Positions 31,740 to 43,379 of a stretch of DNA of 64,000 bases are shown here, piece by piece. The stretch is from NCBI GenBank assembly GCA_036898135.1, contig CM072517.1, positions 65,254,104-65,318,103 of the forward strand. The letters are read 5' to 3'. Position numbers and translations under genes: made by a program. The first letter of the stretch is position 1; each line of letters starts with the position of its first letter. The notes under the pieces were generated by a model that worked only from the letters and a program-made list of their open reading frames with translations, made no database searches and was not told the DNA's origin. This DNA comes from Oncomelania hupensis. Its lineage: Eukaryota > Mollusca > Gastropoda > Littorinimorpha > Pomatiopsidae.

Positions 31740-32146
31740 GTGAACAGTCAGAAAGAGCCAAATGTCGGTCGGTCGGTCGGTCTGTTGCACATCATATCTC
31801 AAGACCCACTGGACAGATTTTGACCCAACTTCACGGGAACATTACTTATAGAGTAGTAGAAAACCTCCCACGTTCATTATATTTGCCTTACCGCAGAGGC
31901 CAAGGTCGCTGGGGGCAATTTGATGCTAAACACGTTTTGCTCAATATCTCAAAAACAGCTGAAATGATTTTTTTGGGGTGGGTGGGTGGGTGGGGGGAGG
32001 TTAGGGGTGGGGGTGGGGGGTGTTTTTTGGGGGGGTATACAGGTAGTTCGATTTATGTGAAATCATTCAGTGGCAGTCTGGTGGTCGGTCAATCGGTGGG
32101 TTGGTCGGTGCTTCGCTCTTTGTTGAAGACACATTTTATTGTCTTA
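31740..32146. repeat. GTCGGTCGG/AGGTC dispersed repeat
   Basis: No gene. GTCGGTCGGTCGGTC, CAAGACCCACTGGACAGATTTTGAC and GGCCAAGGTCGCTGGG characterise a common dispersed repeat. A G-rich run at 31,975-32,035 follows. Confidence 0.5.
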
Positions 32147-32879
32147 TCTCAAGAATACCCCTTGGGGTCATGAGCAATCTTGTCACTGTAGATTGTTCTA
32201 ACCTATAAAGGGAACAGTGAAAGCCCCAGTTGAAAACCTGTCTTGCCTTTGTAGGCATGACTAATTCACTGCGGCAACAGTTCCCCCCGTTGGAGTGCCG
32301 GGGGTTTCAGTATAAATAGTATCCCCACTTACTGGAAATTTAGTGCTTTAAATTCCCACTGTCGCTGTCTTCATCATTTGCTCTTTCCCATTCCTGATCT
32401 GTCCTATCACTCTGCTATACTTTCTTCTTCTTCGCTAGATCAATGACCTACCTTTTTTCTTGAAAACTCTTCCTGGACAAGACTCCTTGTTTGTGTATGA
32501 GGTCTGTTGGATCAGCTTGGGAGTGTTGGACGCTTTCTGCCGGGTGGTCACTAGGGCTTCCTATGATTGTATTATTTCGCACTATAGGCATTTTATATGT
32601 ATGTGTTTTGTTGATGATTTATAATGATGGTTGTATTCTATTTTGTTTTTGTAACCGGGGTGTTCGCGTAGTTGAGGTCAACCCTCAGTCGTCCCCCGCG
32701 TGGGATGTCTTTATTGTAAAGTGACTGGCGGGTGGAGGGCATTCAATTTTCCCACTAGGGTTGTTTCGGCAGATCTTTTATGCGGATCGGGGGTTGTCCG
32801 GTCCTGATTTGGCTCGGAAGAGTCCGCTGGACCTAAAGCAACAATAAATCAATCAATCAATCAATCAATCTCAAGAATA
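32147..32879 (+). mobile_element. retroposon copy D, extended 5' end, with TSD
   Basis: Homology to the 575-bp family starts at about 32,281 and runs to an (AATC)n tail at 32,868. The best direct repeat, TCTCAAGAATA, lies at 32,147-32,157 and 32,869-32,879. The inserted unit would thus be 711 bp and carry about 120 bp of extra 5' sequence not seen in the other copies. Confidence 0.75.
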
Positions 32880-33149
32880 ACTGGATCGCTTTCTTTTTTG
32901 TTGTAGTTTTTTCTCGGTACTAAGAAAATACATTAACATATATATTGCATACTAGTATGAGAGAGGCATTCTGAAAGTTGTGGTTTTGAATGCTGGGGTG
33001 CTGCAGCTAGCTAGAAAATCTTCCATTCAGCACTATAGTTGTTCTGCCCCTTACCTGAACTACAGGTTGAGGTCTGTCGGGTGGCATTAAAACACCCGTT
33101 GTTCGCCTTTCACGTTTTTTAGTTACTAAGCTGTGAACTCTGGAGCTAT

Positions 33150-33385
33150 TGTTTTGGGCTTTGTCCGTACGTCCGGCGTCCGTCCATCATCCGTCCTGGG
33201 GTGACATTTGCGCATTTTTCTCTAAAATCAATGGCCGGATTTCTTTGAAACTTGGTATTTAGTTATAAAATAGTGAACCCTACTAGACGACAAAACAAGT
33301 ATGCAAATTGAGTATGTTCTCTTCTTCTTCTTCTTCTTCTTCTTCTTCTTCTAAAGAAAGAAAGAAAGAAAGAAAGAAAGAAACC
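33150..33385. repeat. GTCCGTACGTCC repeat and (CTT)n/(AAAG)n
   Basis: Short repeat GTCCGTACGTCCGGCGTCCG...CTTTGAAACTTGG, then a CTT run (33,321-33,352) abutting an AAAG run (33,353-33,384). Confidence 0.7.
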
Positions 33386-33479
33386 GAAAAAAGTTAGCCA
33401 GACACATGGGTAGAGAAATAAAGTTTAAAAGAATTAAAGTAGGAAAGACAGAAAAAAGACTGTAATATAATCCTTAATT

Positions 33480-34440
33480 CCCTTAAACTTATATCTGAAT
33501 TTAGACAAAACGAGTATTGTTAGGCAAAGGGATCATAGTATTCTCGAGTTCTTCAGATTTTCTATAATTTTTAACTCTTGGATCTACAGAGGATGACAAA
33601 CTGTTCATAAATAATACATGAAGAAAAGTTTCCACCTTTTCTTTTGAACTTGGAAATGGATTATTTTCTAATTTAATTGGATGTTGAGGCAAACTATTGC
33701 CAGTTTCAATTTCTGTAACTTTTTTTGCCAAACTTTCAACAAAGTCCTTTGATTTAGTTATTTCTGTTTCACAAAAACAGTTTCAATAATTTATTTTAGC
33801 TTTAGCAATTTTTTATTTAAATTAGTTTTATTTCGTCCCTTTTTAGTTTGGTAAAATTTTGTGTATTTTTATTCTTTAACCATTGTTTAAAAGGTTCTGT
33901 TTTCACATCAATAAGGCTTCAGCACATTCAATCGTCCATCCACAGTTTCCTTTATATTTCCCAGCTTTAACTGTCATACACTTTGGCATTGATAAATATG
34001 CAGCTTGTTGAACTGTTTAATTTTTTTTTATGTGAATATTATCATTTTCTACGTTACTATGATCCTATGAATTCAAAATATTCAGATTTATTTTCCTGTC
34101 AGCTCGTGCCTATTAAAATTTAGGAATTTGATCTTCAGAACTACTATTAACATCGTCATCACTAATTATTTTATATAGATAAAGTATAATAGGCAAATGA
34201 TTACTGCCTGAAGCATCTATTTCTGTGAACCACATAGCGTTAAGTTCTAATTCGGGACTAATAAATGAAAGATCGATTGCAGATGAGTTATGCAATGTTG
34301 AATCTGGGATCCTAGTTGTACAACCGTTATCTAATAAAGCTGAAGAAGAATTTACAATATTTACAACTAAACGATTGCTAGTTTTAGTAATAGTTTCATT
34401 ATAACCCGGTCCATCTTTCGCCTATAAACCTTTTTACTTG
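33480..34440 (-). pseudogene. LINE endonuclease and linker fragment
   Basis: Minus strand: NSSAIDLSFISPELELNAMW, ASGSNHLPIILYLY (endonuclease C-terminal motifs), then a linker VDPRVKNYRKSEELENT. Stops are frequent. It abuts a Gypsy gag piece at 34,505. A relative, judging from endonuclease style, may be the RNase H-bearing LINE at 43.4-45.7 kb. Confidence 0.65.
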
Positions 34441-34504
34441 TCAACGTTTTAGTCGCACCCACTGAAGGAGTTTTCTTCGAAGACAAGGTGTTATGTACTT
34501 TCTT

Positions 34505-34576
34505 CGCCTGAACATTCCACCCACTTGTGTAGGTATGACGACAGGTGCTCTACAAATTGCTTTGGCTTATCGTCCA
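34505..34576 (-). pseudogene. Gypsy gag, distal piece
   Basis: DKPKQFVEHLSSYLHKWVECSG on the minus strand is the same gag segment as at 6,600-6,683. It continues from 35,346 across the SINE pair. Confidence 0.75.
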
Positions 34577-34947
34577 AAATTTTTTTTTAATAGATTTTAA
34601 TGCTTTATTGTCCCTTTTTATCGGGAAATTCTGGGCCGCCTCCCCTGTGGAAGGCGTAGTCGCAGCCTGTGGCGCGCCCAAACCCAACCTACCTAACATT
34701 AGTTGTGATTTTTGAAATTTAGAAATTCTTTAAAAAAATATTTGTGCATTTTTTTTTAAATTTTGCTGGGGGAGCAAACCGGAGTACCCGGAGAAAACCC
34801 CCGAGACGTTGCCCGAGTCGAAAGTAAATAATATTCGGAGAAACATAACGCCCCGATGCAGGATCGAACCCACACCTGTCAGGCGCCATTGGTTTCTGGC
34901 CTGTGGACAAGGCAAGTTAGTCCCGCCTTAGCCCACTTGGCCACAAT
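34577..34947 (-). repeat. tRNA-derived SINE, minus copy
   Basis: Minus strand: GTTGTGGCCAAGTGGGCTAA (A box) and GTGTGGGTTCGATCCTGC (B box). The body contains GGGTTTTCTCCGGGTACTCC, and the 3' end has GACAATAAAGCATTAAAATC. Pol III promoter elements are intact. Confidence 0.85.
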
Positions 34948-35038
34948 CGTCGGATAAATCTGTGTGTCCTCCCGTCTCACACTTTCTAACTCTCAAGAAT
35001 AACTTCTGTTGTCACACCCCCTCTATTACTATAAACGA

Positions 35039-35345
35039 GCGTTGTGGCCAAGTGGGCTAAGGCGGGACTAACTTGCCTTGTCCACAGGCCAGAAACCAAT
35101 GGCGCCTGACAGGTGTGGGCAACGTCTCGGGGGTTTTCTCCGGGTACTCCGGTTTGCTCCCCCAGCAAAATTTCAAAAAAATTTCAAAAACAAAATTTAA
35201 AGAATTTCTAAATTTCAAAAATCACAACTAATGTTAGGTAGGTTGGGTTTGGGCGCGCCACAGGCTGCGACTACGCCTTCCACAGGGGAGGCGGCCCAGA
35301 ATTTCCCGATAAAAAGGGACAATAAAGCATTAAAATCTAATTTTT
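35039..35345 (+). repeat. tRNA-derived SINE, plus copy lacking the B box
   Basis: Same family as the preceding SINE, in head-to-head orientation. About 57 bp from GTTCGATCC through the following TCGG is deleted, apparently between short GGG microhomologies, removing the B box. Confidence 0.85.
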
Positions 35346-36420
35346 AAAAATATCTGAAAGAGCCCGGCATTCAAGGAAGCGTTTACGGCAGCCCTTATCT
35401 CTAAATTTGTAGCAATAAGGCCTCTTTCAAGACATCGTAGTCTTAGGTGTCAGTGTTCGACAGTCTGGTGTAGACATCGAGCTCTTTTCCCGTTAGTTCA
35501 GTCGCTCAGTCTTGACGTTGCCACTTAACGCTTTCGGCGAGTTTTGGAACCTTGCCAGAAGACTGTCGATCTGACCCCTTTCGTCGATGACTGATGGCAA
35601 TTTCGGAGCCTTAAAATCGTTGCAAAAGCATGCCGCGTGCTGCTCGTGTTTGATGCGCGCCATTTCTAGCTCGAACCGATGCTCAGCTTCCCCTTTATTC
35701 TTTTTTTGTCGAGCTGGCGCTGGTCTTCTATTTCTCTTTTCTTCTTGGTGACGCTGCACTTATAGTTCTCTTTCTTCTCCGCAATGCTGCTCTTCTATTT
35801 CTTCACGCTGTCTCTGCACTTCCAATTCTCTTTCTTTACGCTGACGCTGCACTTCTCTTTCTTGTATTCTCTCCTTGGACTTGATATACTCAGTCAACTA
35901 CTTGCCTTTCAGCATTCAACTCAAGTTCTTTCTGCCAGAAGTTAGCCATCTTGATGCTTTTTCTGGAAATTTCTTATTATGCTGCATCTTTCTAGACTGC
36001 ATCTTTCTAGACTGTTCTAGAAAAACACGGTCTCTACAGTAGCGCTGATGCTTGTCATTAGTCGCCTTCGTTGACGCAGCTCCCAATGTTCTTGTCGTAT
36101 GCGACAGCGCACCCCGCTTGTGTTGATATACGTGCTCTAGTGCTGATGTAGACGGGACGTCCGTCCGTCGCTGTCGTAGCTCCGAGACCGTCCCTCGACT
36201 TGGTCTTGCGGCAGCCACGTAGTCCCGATCTGTTGTTCGCTCAGGAAGCAACTCTTCAGCGACTATACGCCCTAGCAATCAACCCGAATCTTTCGGGAAT
36301 GCAGTCCCAGTATGTTGGTCCCTCCCGACGCAACTCGTTGAAGGATAGTCTACTCTCAATGACTGTCTTTCGTAAAGTTGACTCGCTGGTTGTCGCAGTT
36401 GAACCCTTGGCTATGGCGTA
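35346..36420 (-). pseudogene. Gypsy gag, proximal part
   Basis: Minus strand, decayed: LRKTVIESRLSFNELRREG, ELEMARIKHEQHAACFC, FKAPKLPSVIDERGQIDSLL, LYTRLSDTDT-like and YDVLKEALLLQI, typical of the arthropod/mollusc Gypsy gag with a Glu/Arg-rich coiled-coil region (35,690-35,900) before the capsid. Several frame breaks. Downstream (minus) it is split by the SINE pair and then ends at 34,505; no pol follows. Confidence 0.75.
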
Positions 36421-36440
36421 AATCGACTTGATCCTCAAAA

Positions 36441-37501
36441 TGTCACATGGCAAAGGTCGATTCTGCCCCGATGCTTAAATCTACGTTTGATTGATTGATT
36501 GATTGATTGATTGTTGCTTTAGGTCCAGCGGACTCTTCCGAGCCAAATCAGGACCGGACAACCCCCGATCCGCATAAAAGATCTGCTGAAACAACCCTAG
36601 TGGGAAAATTGAATGCCCTCCACCGGCCAGTCACTTTACAATAAAGACATCCCACGCAGGGGACGGCTGAGGCTTTACCCCAACTACTCGAACCCCCGGT
36701 TACAAAAACCAAATAGAATACAAACATCATTATAAATTATCAACAAAACATATACATATAAAATGCCTATATTGCTAAGTAATAACATCATAGGAAGCCC
36801 TAGTGACCACCCAGCAGAAAGCGTCCAACACTCCCAAGCTGATCCATCAGACCTCATACACAAACAAGGAGTCTTGTCCAGGAAGAGTTTTCCAGAAAAA
36901 AGGTAGGTCATTGATCTAGCGAAGAAGAAGATAGTATAGCAGAGTGATAGGACAGAGCAGGAATGGGAAAGAGTAAATGAGGAAGACAGCGACAGTGGGA
37001 ATTTAAAGCACTAAATTTCCAGAAAGTGGGGATACTATTTATACTGAAACCCCCGGCACCCCAAGGTGGGTATTAAATCTGCGTAACTCTTTATCCACGA
37101 AGCCTGTTCAACCCAGTGACAAGACAGGACTCGTTATTATAAAGTTTTTCAGCTTTATTGAGCAAATTAAACACACAGCATTCAACCACTGCAATCAGAA
37201 TCTCTTTCCGAAATGCCACCGAAAAATACGCACAGTCTTACATCGTTGAAAGTTCTTTCGAACTTCACAGGATTTGACCAGCTATTGCTAGAACTATCTC
37301 GAAGCTTTTCGTTAATGATAATTAATAATACCAGAACGTTCTCGATACTGCTGCAAGCAATATCGACAGACAAAAGCACATAAACATTAGACCAAGCTTT
37401 TCTAGCAACAACATTGAACCGAATCAGAGGTAAATAAACGCTATTATTGCAAACTTTGTTCGCCAAACACAATAATCGTAATTACCGTGCGCGTCATAAC
37501 A
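36441..37501 (-). mobile_element. Gypsy 5' LTR split by retroposon
   Basis: TGTCACATGG at 36,441 and CGTCATAACA at 37,501 bound an LTR related to the 3,168-3,517 family (GATTCTGCCCCGATGCTT, TTATCCACGAAGCCTG). It precedes the gag in the minus sense, hence a 5' LTR. About 480 bp are LTR; the rest is retroposon copy E. Confidence 0.7.
36475..37080 (-). mobile_element. retroposon copy E with TTAAATCT TSD
   Basis: Full-length copy (36,483-37,072) with a (TCAA)n tail. It is bracketed by TTAAATCT at 36,475-36,482 and 37,073-37,080 and interrupts the LTR between GATGCTTAAATCT and GCGTAACTC. Confidence 0.85.
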
Positions 37502-37546
37502 AACAAAACATGATGAATCCACTGACGGACTCTGTCATGGTTGTCA

Positions 37547-39987
37547 TGTATAACCAGGGTTGGAAGATTTAACGATTTAACGATTTAGCGAAATAAATAT
37601 TTGGTTAAAGAAAATTTACCGCGTTAATGTTTTTAAAAGTTAAAGAAAATTCAACAAATTAAGAAATAAAAGTAACAGTTATGCTTTTTTTTTTTTTCGT
37701 TAAAAATTTCGTTACTTCAGTTTGATTTTTCGCCACGAACAACAGGTGCCTATGCGCGAAGACGGTTTGACCCAGCTGCAGCCAGTTTGAGGCGGTTTGG
37801 ATTAGCCTATGTGGACATTGCCGCTTGCCTACCCTGTAAAGTTCATAATAAATTTTGAGATCGTGAAAAGAAGATGGCTTCCTGCAGTGATTCGAGTGAT
37901 AAAAGTTTGCCAACATTTCTTGAAGCGTTTATGGAATACTACGGCTTTGTTGGAGGAAAGGCAGCCGAGACGCTCTTTTTTAATTTAGATTCTTTTTATT
38001 CTAGCTGCTGTATTTCAATGCTTAGCTAATTTATTTGTCTCGTTGGTGTGTGTGTGGGTTAAAATGCTTCGAAGGGGTGTGAATGAGTGTTGCAAGGACA
38101 GATTAGGAAAAAAAATTAGTCTAATATCTCTATTCCTGTTGTTAATAAAATATCAAATCAAATCACATTATTTGTTCTTGACTTTTTTTTCAGTATGTTC
38201 ATAGATTACATGGATTCTAACACAAGTTGTTGTCACGTGGGGTTTAGTTGTTACTGGGCTCTGCACAATGGAATGCTGTAACCCTCACGCTTTATTCGAT
38301 GGGAACTGCTAGTTAGTCACCCTGTGAATTACTTTAATAAATTTATTTGTTTAGCTCGGTCTGTGTTAAGGCTGGGGGACAGAGATAGATAGAAAAATGG
38401 TAAAAGATCACTGTCACACTAGCTTTCACACGGCTATGAATCATATGTAGTCCAGCCACTTGATAACAGTTAAAATCACACATTTATTTCTTCTACTCTA
38501 TACAAGATTTTCGAGGTGCTAATATACCTTAAAATGTCATAAGTCAATGCAAATAATTCGATCGCTGATAGTCTATGCAGCTGTTATGTCTTCATCGGGC
38601 ACTGGCTGCTAGATTTCATGAAGATTGGACTACTGTGGTCCGTTTTACTACAGTTCTGAAGAGTGGACTACTGTGGTCCTTTTGCTATCAGTTTGGGTGC
38701 ACTTCTTCCGTGTCACTTAACTGCAGTATGGTGGGTTTGAAGTCCTTCGTTGAGGTAGCTTCTGGTACACGATGTGTCGTCGTGTAGTTTGGTCCCTTGC
38801 CACGCTGTGGGGTCTTGCAGGGTGTTTCCAGGGTTGCTCCCTCAGTCTTGTGCTGTAGGGGCTAAACAGCCAACTTGGTTTTCCTGTGGAGTTGGGCGCA
38901 CGGGATAGCTCACCTGCTCGTCTGTAATATAAGAGACGAAATTCTGCACAACCCTGAATAATCGGTTTGTGCAGAGTGTCTCACTGAAAGCCAAAGTAGC
39001 CCTCAGTGATAGCTCCACATCTCTATACATAAGCGACGAACATTCTGCTACGTCCGTGGTCCACTGGAATCTCAACTCTAATTTCCTATACATACATAAA
39101 TATAAAACATGGCTAACTACACACATACAGAATTAATAATAATATAAACATTCACGGGTACAGCCACTGGTCTGCAAACATAAATATAGGTTCAACAACA
39201 GTGGTTCCGTCAGGTATACAACATTGCGGCGCAACCGGTCGTGTTTCGCCACATGTTCGGCTTTTCCACGTGGTCACGCAAATTCGGAGTAACAATTCAA
39301 ATCTATGCATGACAAATTCTATCAACATAATTTCAACAATAATATAAATATATCACGATGAAACAGAAGTATGTTCATTTACCTGTTTGACAAAGTCAGG
39401 CCTCGTGGCTACTTGATAGAATTCTAAAATTCACAAGTCCTGTTTCCTGGTCTATGAGTGAAGATAGTTCTCTGCTCTGGTCTAGCTGTGTAGACTTCGG
39501 TGTCTTTCGTAGCACTGACTTAAGCTATCCTAGGTTTTGACCCAGTCAGAACCGGCTCTAACCGCTCTGCCTGCGTCCCATTGGTTACTTTCAGATTCAA
39601 GGCACACAGTGCCGGCGTCAAGCTCGCAGTGTGTGTACCTCCTATACTGTAATCAGCGGCTGTGTAATACTCTAACTTTCTAAAGTTACAATGACTAAAC
39701 AAGGCTAAATAGTAAATAGGCAGGGTAAAACTAGCAATCTCGTCACAGTTGTATGTAATTTTTTTTACTGCATACCATTTTTTTATGGTCTGAGCTGAGC
39801 AATAAAGAATCATTCATGTATTTAACGCAAATTTATTTCTTTACTTAAAAAAATTAAAAGAAAACTTATTTCTTTAATTTTTGGAAAAAAAATAAAGAAA
39901 ATTTATTTTTTTAACGTTTTACAAAAATTAGAGAAAATTTATTTCTTTAAAGAAAAAAAAGGAAAGACTATCAACCCTGTATATAAC
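37547..39987. mobile_element. hAT-like element (2,425 bp) with 8-bp TSD
   Basis: Ends CAGGGTTGGAAG (37,555) and CTATCAACCCTG (39,979) form a short hAT-type TIR. Flanks TGTATAAC (37,547-37,554) and TATATAAC (39,980-39,987) match at 7 of 8 positions. Subterminal regions are TTTAAAGAAA-rich on both sides. No recognisable hAT transposase; a short plus frame MASCSDSSDKSLPTFLEAFM near 37,874 could be a first exon. Confidence 0.65.
38223..39438 (-). mobile_element. candidate solo LTR in the hAT-like element
   Basis: On the minus strand TGAATTTTAG...ends CCACGTGACAACA (39,433 to 38,228) with AATAAAGCG about 75 bp before the end. Flanks CAAGT at 38,223-38,227 and 39,434-39,438. Terminal inversion is minimal, so this call is tentative. 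Confidence 0.35.
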
Positions 39988-40126
39988 GGACATAAAGTTG
40001 AGGTATAATCATTGCTAGCTGCAACTAGTGAAATGCGAGCGTGCGTATTGGGGAAATCAGACGGGGCCTATAGCTTTTGACGTCTTGATCGTTGCTACTC
40101 AAACCAAGACAGAAAAAGGATGAAGA

Positions 40127-40300
40127 GGAAGAGACGAAGAAGAAGAAGAAGAAGAAGAAGAAGAAGAAGAAGAAGAAGAAGAAGAAGAAGAAGAAGAAGA
40201 AGAAGAAGAAGAAGAAGAAGAAGAAGAAGAAGAAGACGAAGAAGAAGAAGAAGAAGAAGAAGAAGAAGAAGAAGAAGAAGAAGAAGAAGAAGAAGAAAAG
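40127..40300. repeat. (GAA)n microsatellite
   Basis: About 57 near-perfect GAA/AGA units. Confidence 0.95.
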
Positions 40301-40335
40301 AAAAAAGAAAGAATGCAGGAGGAGAAGAAGGACCT

Positions 40336-40690
40336 TTAAGTGCGTTCACACTAGACGCTGACGTTTTGGCCCATTGTTAATACGTTTACACCAAACAGGA
40401 GGGCCTTGTTAACCATTACGGTACGTTTACACCAAACAGGAGGGCCTTGTTAACCATTACGGTACGTTTACACCAAACAGGAGGGCCTTGTTAACCATTA
40501 CGGTACGTTTACACCAAACAGGAGGGCCTTGTTAACCATTACGGTACGTTTACACCAAACAGGATGGACTTGTTAACCATTACGGTACGTTTACACCAAA
40601 CAGGATGGACTTGTTAACCATTACGGTAACGTTTACACCAAACAGGAGGGCCTTGTTAACCATTACGGTACGTTTACGCCAAACAACGAG
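40336..40690. repeat. 41-bp minisatellite
   Basis: About eight units TACGTTTACACCAAACAGGA + GGGCCTTGTTAACCATTACGG. Outer units are diverged (GCGTTCACACTAGACGCTG... at the left; CGCCAAACAACGAGG at the right); inner units are almost identical. Two units share GATGGAC for GAGGGCC. Confidence 0.95.
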
Positions 40691-41098
40691 GCCGTAGTAA
40701 CCCGTTCTATGCATGCGTTGCCATTTAGCGCAAATCTTTTTCCAATAACAAACAGAAAGTGTCGTGAAAGGAAATCCGCCCTTTTGTTATGTAAGGACGG
40801 CTGTCGGAAATCGTTGACGGACACGCTAACAAGACTGAGGCAAAAGCCCTAACGCATTCCTTTAAACAATCAATATTTAATTTTCTACATACTTTTTTTT
40901 TTTCGAAGGATCATGATTTTTCGATCTTTCATGCCTTTGTTACTTTGGTTTGAATGAAATAAATATAACATTATTTTAGCAAAAAAGCAAACACACTAAC
41001 ACACTCATACATCAACAGCGACCCTATACTCTCCATAAATAGAAAATAATAGGTAGCATTCCAATAAATTTAACAAAGCACACACTGTTGAAAAAAAG

Positions 41099-41100
<2 letters not shown>
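40691..41100. other. intergenic, nothing recognised
   Basis: AT-rich unassigned sequence between the minisatellite and an AAT run. Confidence 0.4.
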
Positions 41101-41173
<73 letters not shown>

Positions 41174-41174
41174 T
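41101..41174. repeat. (AAT)n microsatellite
   Basis: About 24 AAT units. Confidence 0.95.
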
Positions 41175-41536
41175 TAAAAAAACAATAACAAAAACAACAA
41201 GACACTGTTGATAAAAGCAAGCAAACAAAAAAAGCACAATAAAAACAACAAAAGCAAGCTGTTCATCTTAATTTAAGTGCATGGCCTTTTGTTCAACTTC
41301 AGCAATGCAGCTAAAAATGTAGAAAACTGGTTTTGCCTCTAGATATTCAGTTGGCTGTTTTCCTGTTTCTTTAGATGCTAAATGCAGATTACTCTGTTTC
41401 TGGTATAAACTTTGTATCGATTGTTGCATGCAATGATTCTGCTAGAGTGTCAGTACTTATGTTTCGTTTTATTTATTTGGTAATTCTGAGTATAAGCTCT
41501 CCTGGTTATGTACTGTTCGTTCTCTGCTAAAAGATC

Positions 41537-42037
41537 TTGGTGTGTCTTTCATTTGGTTATAATAATGGCTGTAAATACTCTTTGAATTGTTTTAAGACCA
41601 TGGTCAAACAAGGCTTGAGAGACCAGTTCCTGCAAACCTGGCATCAGGATGTATTCGATCATAATGCTTGTATTACGTATAGAATTTTTAAGAGTACCTT
41701 CTGTTTCGAAGATTATTTAGTTTTCTTGTCACATTTATCGAGAAGAAACTTCTTAAAATTTAGGCTCAGCTGCCACAAACTCCTAATTCAATCACTAAAA
41801 TATTTGAATATTCAGATAAAAGATAGACAGTGTACTCTGTGTGATCTGCGCGAACTAGGTGATGAATTTCTTTATCTGTTTAGATGTACAAATTCTGTGT
41901 TGATTGTTAACAGACTTTCTTTAGTACCTCAATACTTTAGGAATCACCCGAATGCCTATAAGTTAAATCAGTTAATGAACTCTAAATCTAAACTCAGGTT
42001 GTCTGATTTAAGCCGTTTTATAGGGATTATTTTTTGA
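41537..42037 (+). pseudogene. LINE ORF2 C-terminal domain
   Basis: Plus frame: LRDQFLQTWHQDV, YRIFKSTFCFEDYL, FLKFRLSCHKLLIQSLKYLN, CTLCDLRELGDEFLYLFRC (zinc-finger-like CX2C...HX/CX pattern) and LNQLMNSKSKLRLSDLSRFI. This is the post-RT domain of Jockey/CR1-type LINEs, 5'-truncated before the RT. The 166-codon frame is still open, suggesting a fairly recent insertion. Confidence 0.75.
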
Positions 42038-42119
42038 CTTTTCCAATAGTGACGCACAGTTCTCTTTTAATTTTATTTCGAACTTCTATTTTCTTGGCTG
42101 AGAGATATTTGATTAATTT

Positions 42120-42425
42120 TTTTTTTTTTTTTTTTGGGGGGGGGGGGATTATTTTTTCTATTTGTTTATTACCTTTTTCTTAAATATTCTTGATTTGTTT
42201 ATTTATCTATTTTTTCTGCATCTGGTGCTTGTATATTAACAACTTAATGTTAGGATGTCATTTGTGTGTGTGTGTGCAATATGTGTGTGTACACGGTTAT
42301 GCCGTTCTTGTCGACTTCTGCATGTTTGTTGTATCCCCATCACCCCCACCCACCCCACATCTTTTTTGCGTTCACGCCCCCCCCCCCCAACCCCCCTCGG
42401 GACTCGGAGCTTTATTTAATATTGT
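42120..42425. other. LINE 3' UTR-like, low complexity
   Basis: T-rich, G-run, TG- and C-rich tracts downstream of the LINE frame; no gene. Confidence 0.45.
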
Positions 42426-43140
42426 TTGATGATGATGTATGAAATTAAAGGACAAAGTTACAAAGTTCAAAAGTTTCAAAGATACAATAATGTACCTAGA
42501 GAACAACGGTTGTGTACTATGTGTGACTTAGATGAAATTGGTGTCGAGTTTAATTATTTATTTACATGTAACAATTCCTTGCTGATAGTAAACATTTTTG
42601 GAAAAATACTTTTAAAAAAACAAACTTTTGGACTTTTTTTTTTTTATCATTCTTATATAGCGCTTTTTTAGCTCAATAGCTGCTCAAGGCGCTGGTCGAT
42701 ATAGGATCTAACTCAAGCCGCCCGAAGAGCCCACGTGCTGCCTTGGGCGCACAGTCTGACGTTCAGACGACTGAGCACAATCCTAGGCGACCGGGGAAGG
42801 GGGAGAATAGAAAACTATACCTTGAAACAACCATCAGACTAATAGCAATAGTAAGATGGCCAATGCTTACAGCCAAAGTTTATGTCCGGGACACCGGGAG
42901 TCGAACCCGCAACCTTTGTAACACGAGCTCGCCGCTCTATCAACTGAGCTATCCCGTCACATCTAATGTCTTTAAATGTAACCAGCTGATGAAATACTGA
43001 ATCAAAGAGCAGATTGCTAAATTTAGCCGCTTTGTTGAGTTATGTCACTATTTATATATTGTGCATTCCATTTTGTCTTCTTCTGTGAACCATGCGATGC
43101 TGTACACTTCTCTTTCCATATTGAATCAATGTAAACCTTA
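42426..43140 (+). pseudogene. second LINE C-terminal fragment, split by a SINE
   Basis: VQKFQRYNNVPREQRLCTMC and DLDEIGVEFNYLFTC, then, after the SINE, FKCNQLMKY and QIAKFSRFVELCHY. It is homologous to 41,537-42,037, again 5'-truncated. Confidence 0.7.
42640..42965 (-). repeat. tRNA-derived SINE with GCGCTATATAAG tail
   Basis: Minus strand: GACGGGATAGCTCAGTTGAT (A box) and GCGGGTTCGACTCCCGG (B box). The body is shared with 57,080-57,515 (GGCGGCTTGAGTTAGATCC), and the end is AAGCGCTATATAAGAATGAT. The acceptor-like ends pair for only five bases and the anticodon arm does not fold well, so it is SINE rather than a tRNA gene. Confidence 0.85.
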
Positions 43141-43379
43141 AAACGGGTGTTTGACATTTCAGAGTTTTGTCTTGTGATGCCTATGGAGCAGTCTTTTGTG
43201 TCGTTCATTGTTTTTTAATGTCTGTAATTCCCCCTCCCCCTTTTTTCCCCTACTTTTTGCTAAAATGCCCCCTGGGCTATGAGCCTTGTTTCATGCTTGG
43301 AATTATGTGTGGTTTTGCTAATAAAAGGACAAAGTTTCAAAAGCAACTGATCTGTGTTAGCCAGTGGCTTAGACACCAC

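Noticed and set aside
42881..42960. Possible functional tRNA gene
   Set aside because: A and B boxes are good, but the acceptor stem pairs only partly and the anticodon arm does not fold; a SINE body follows.
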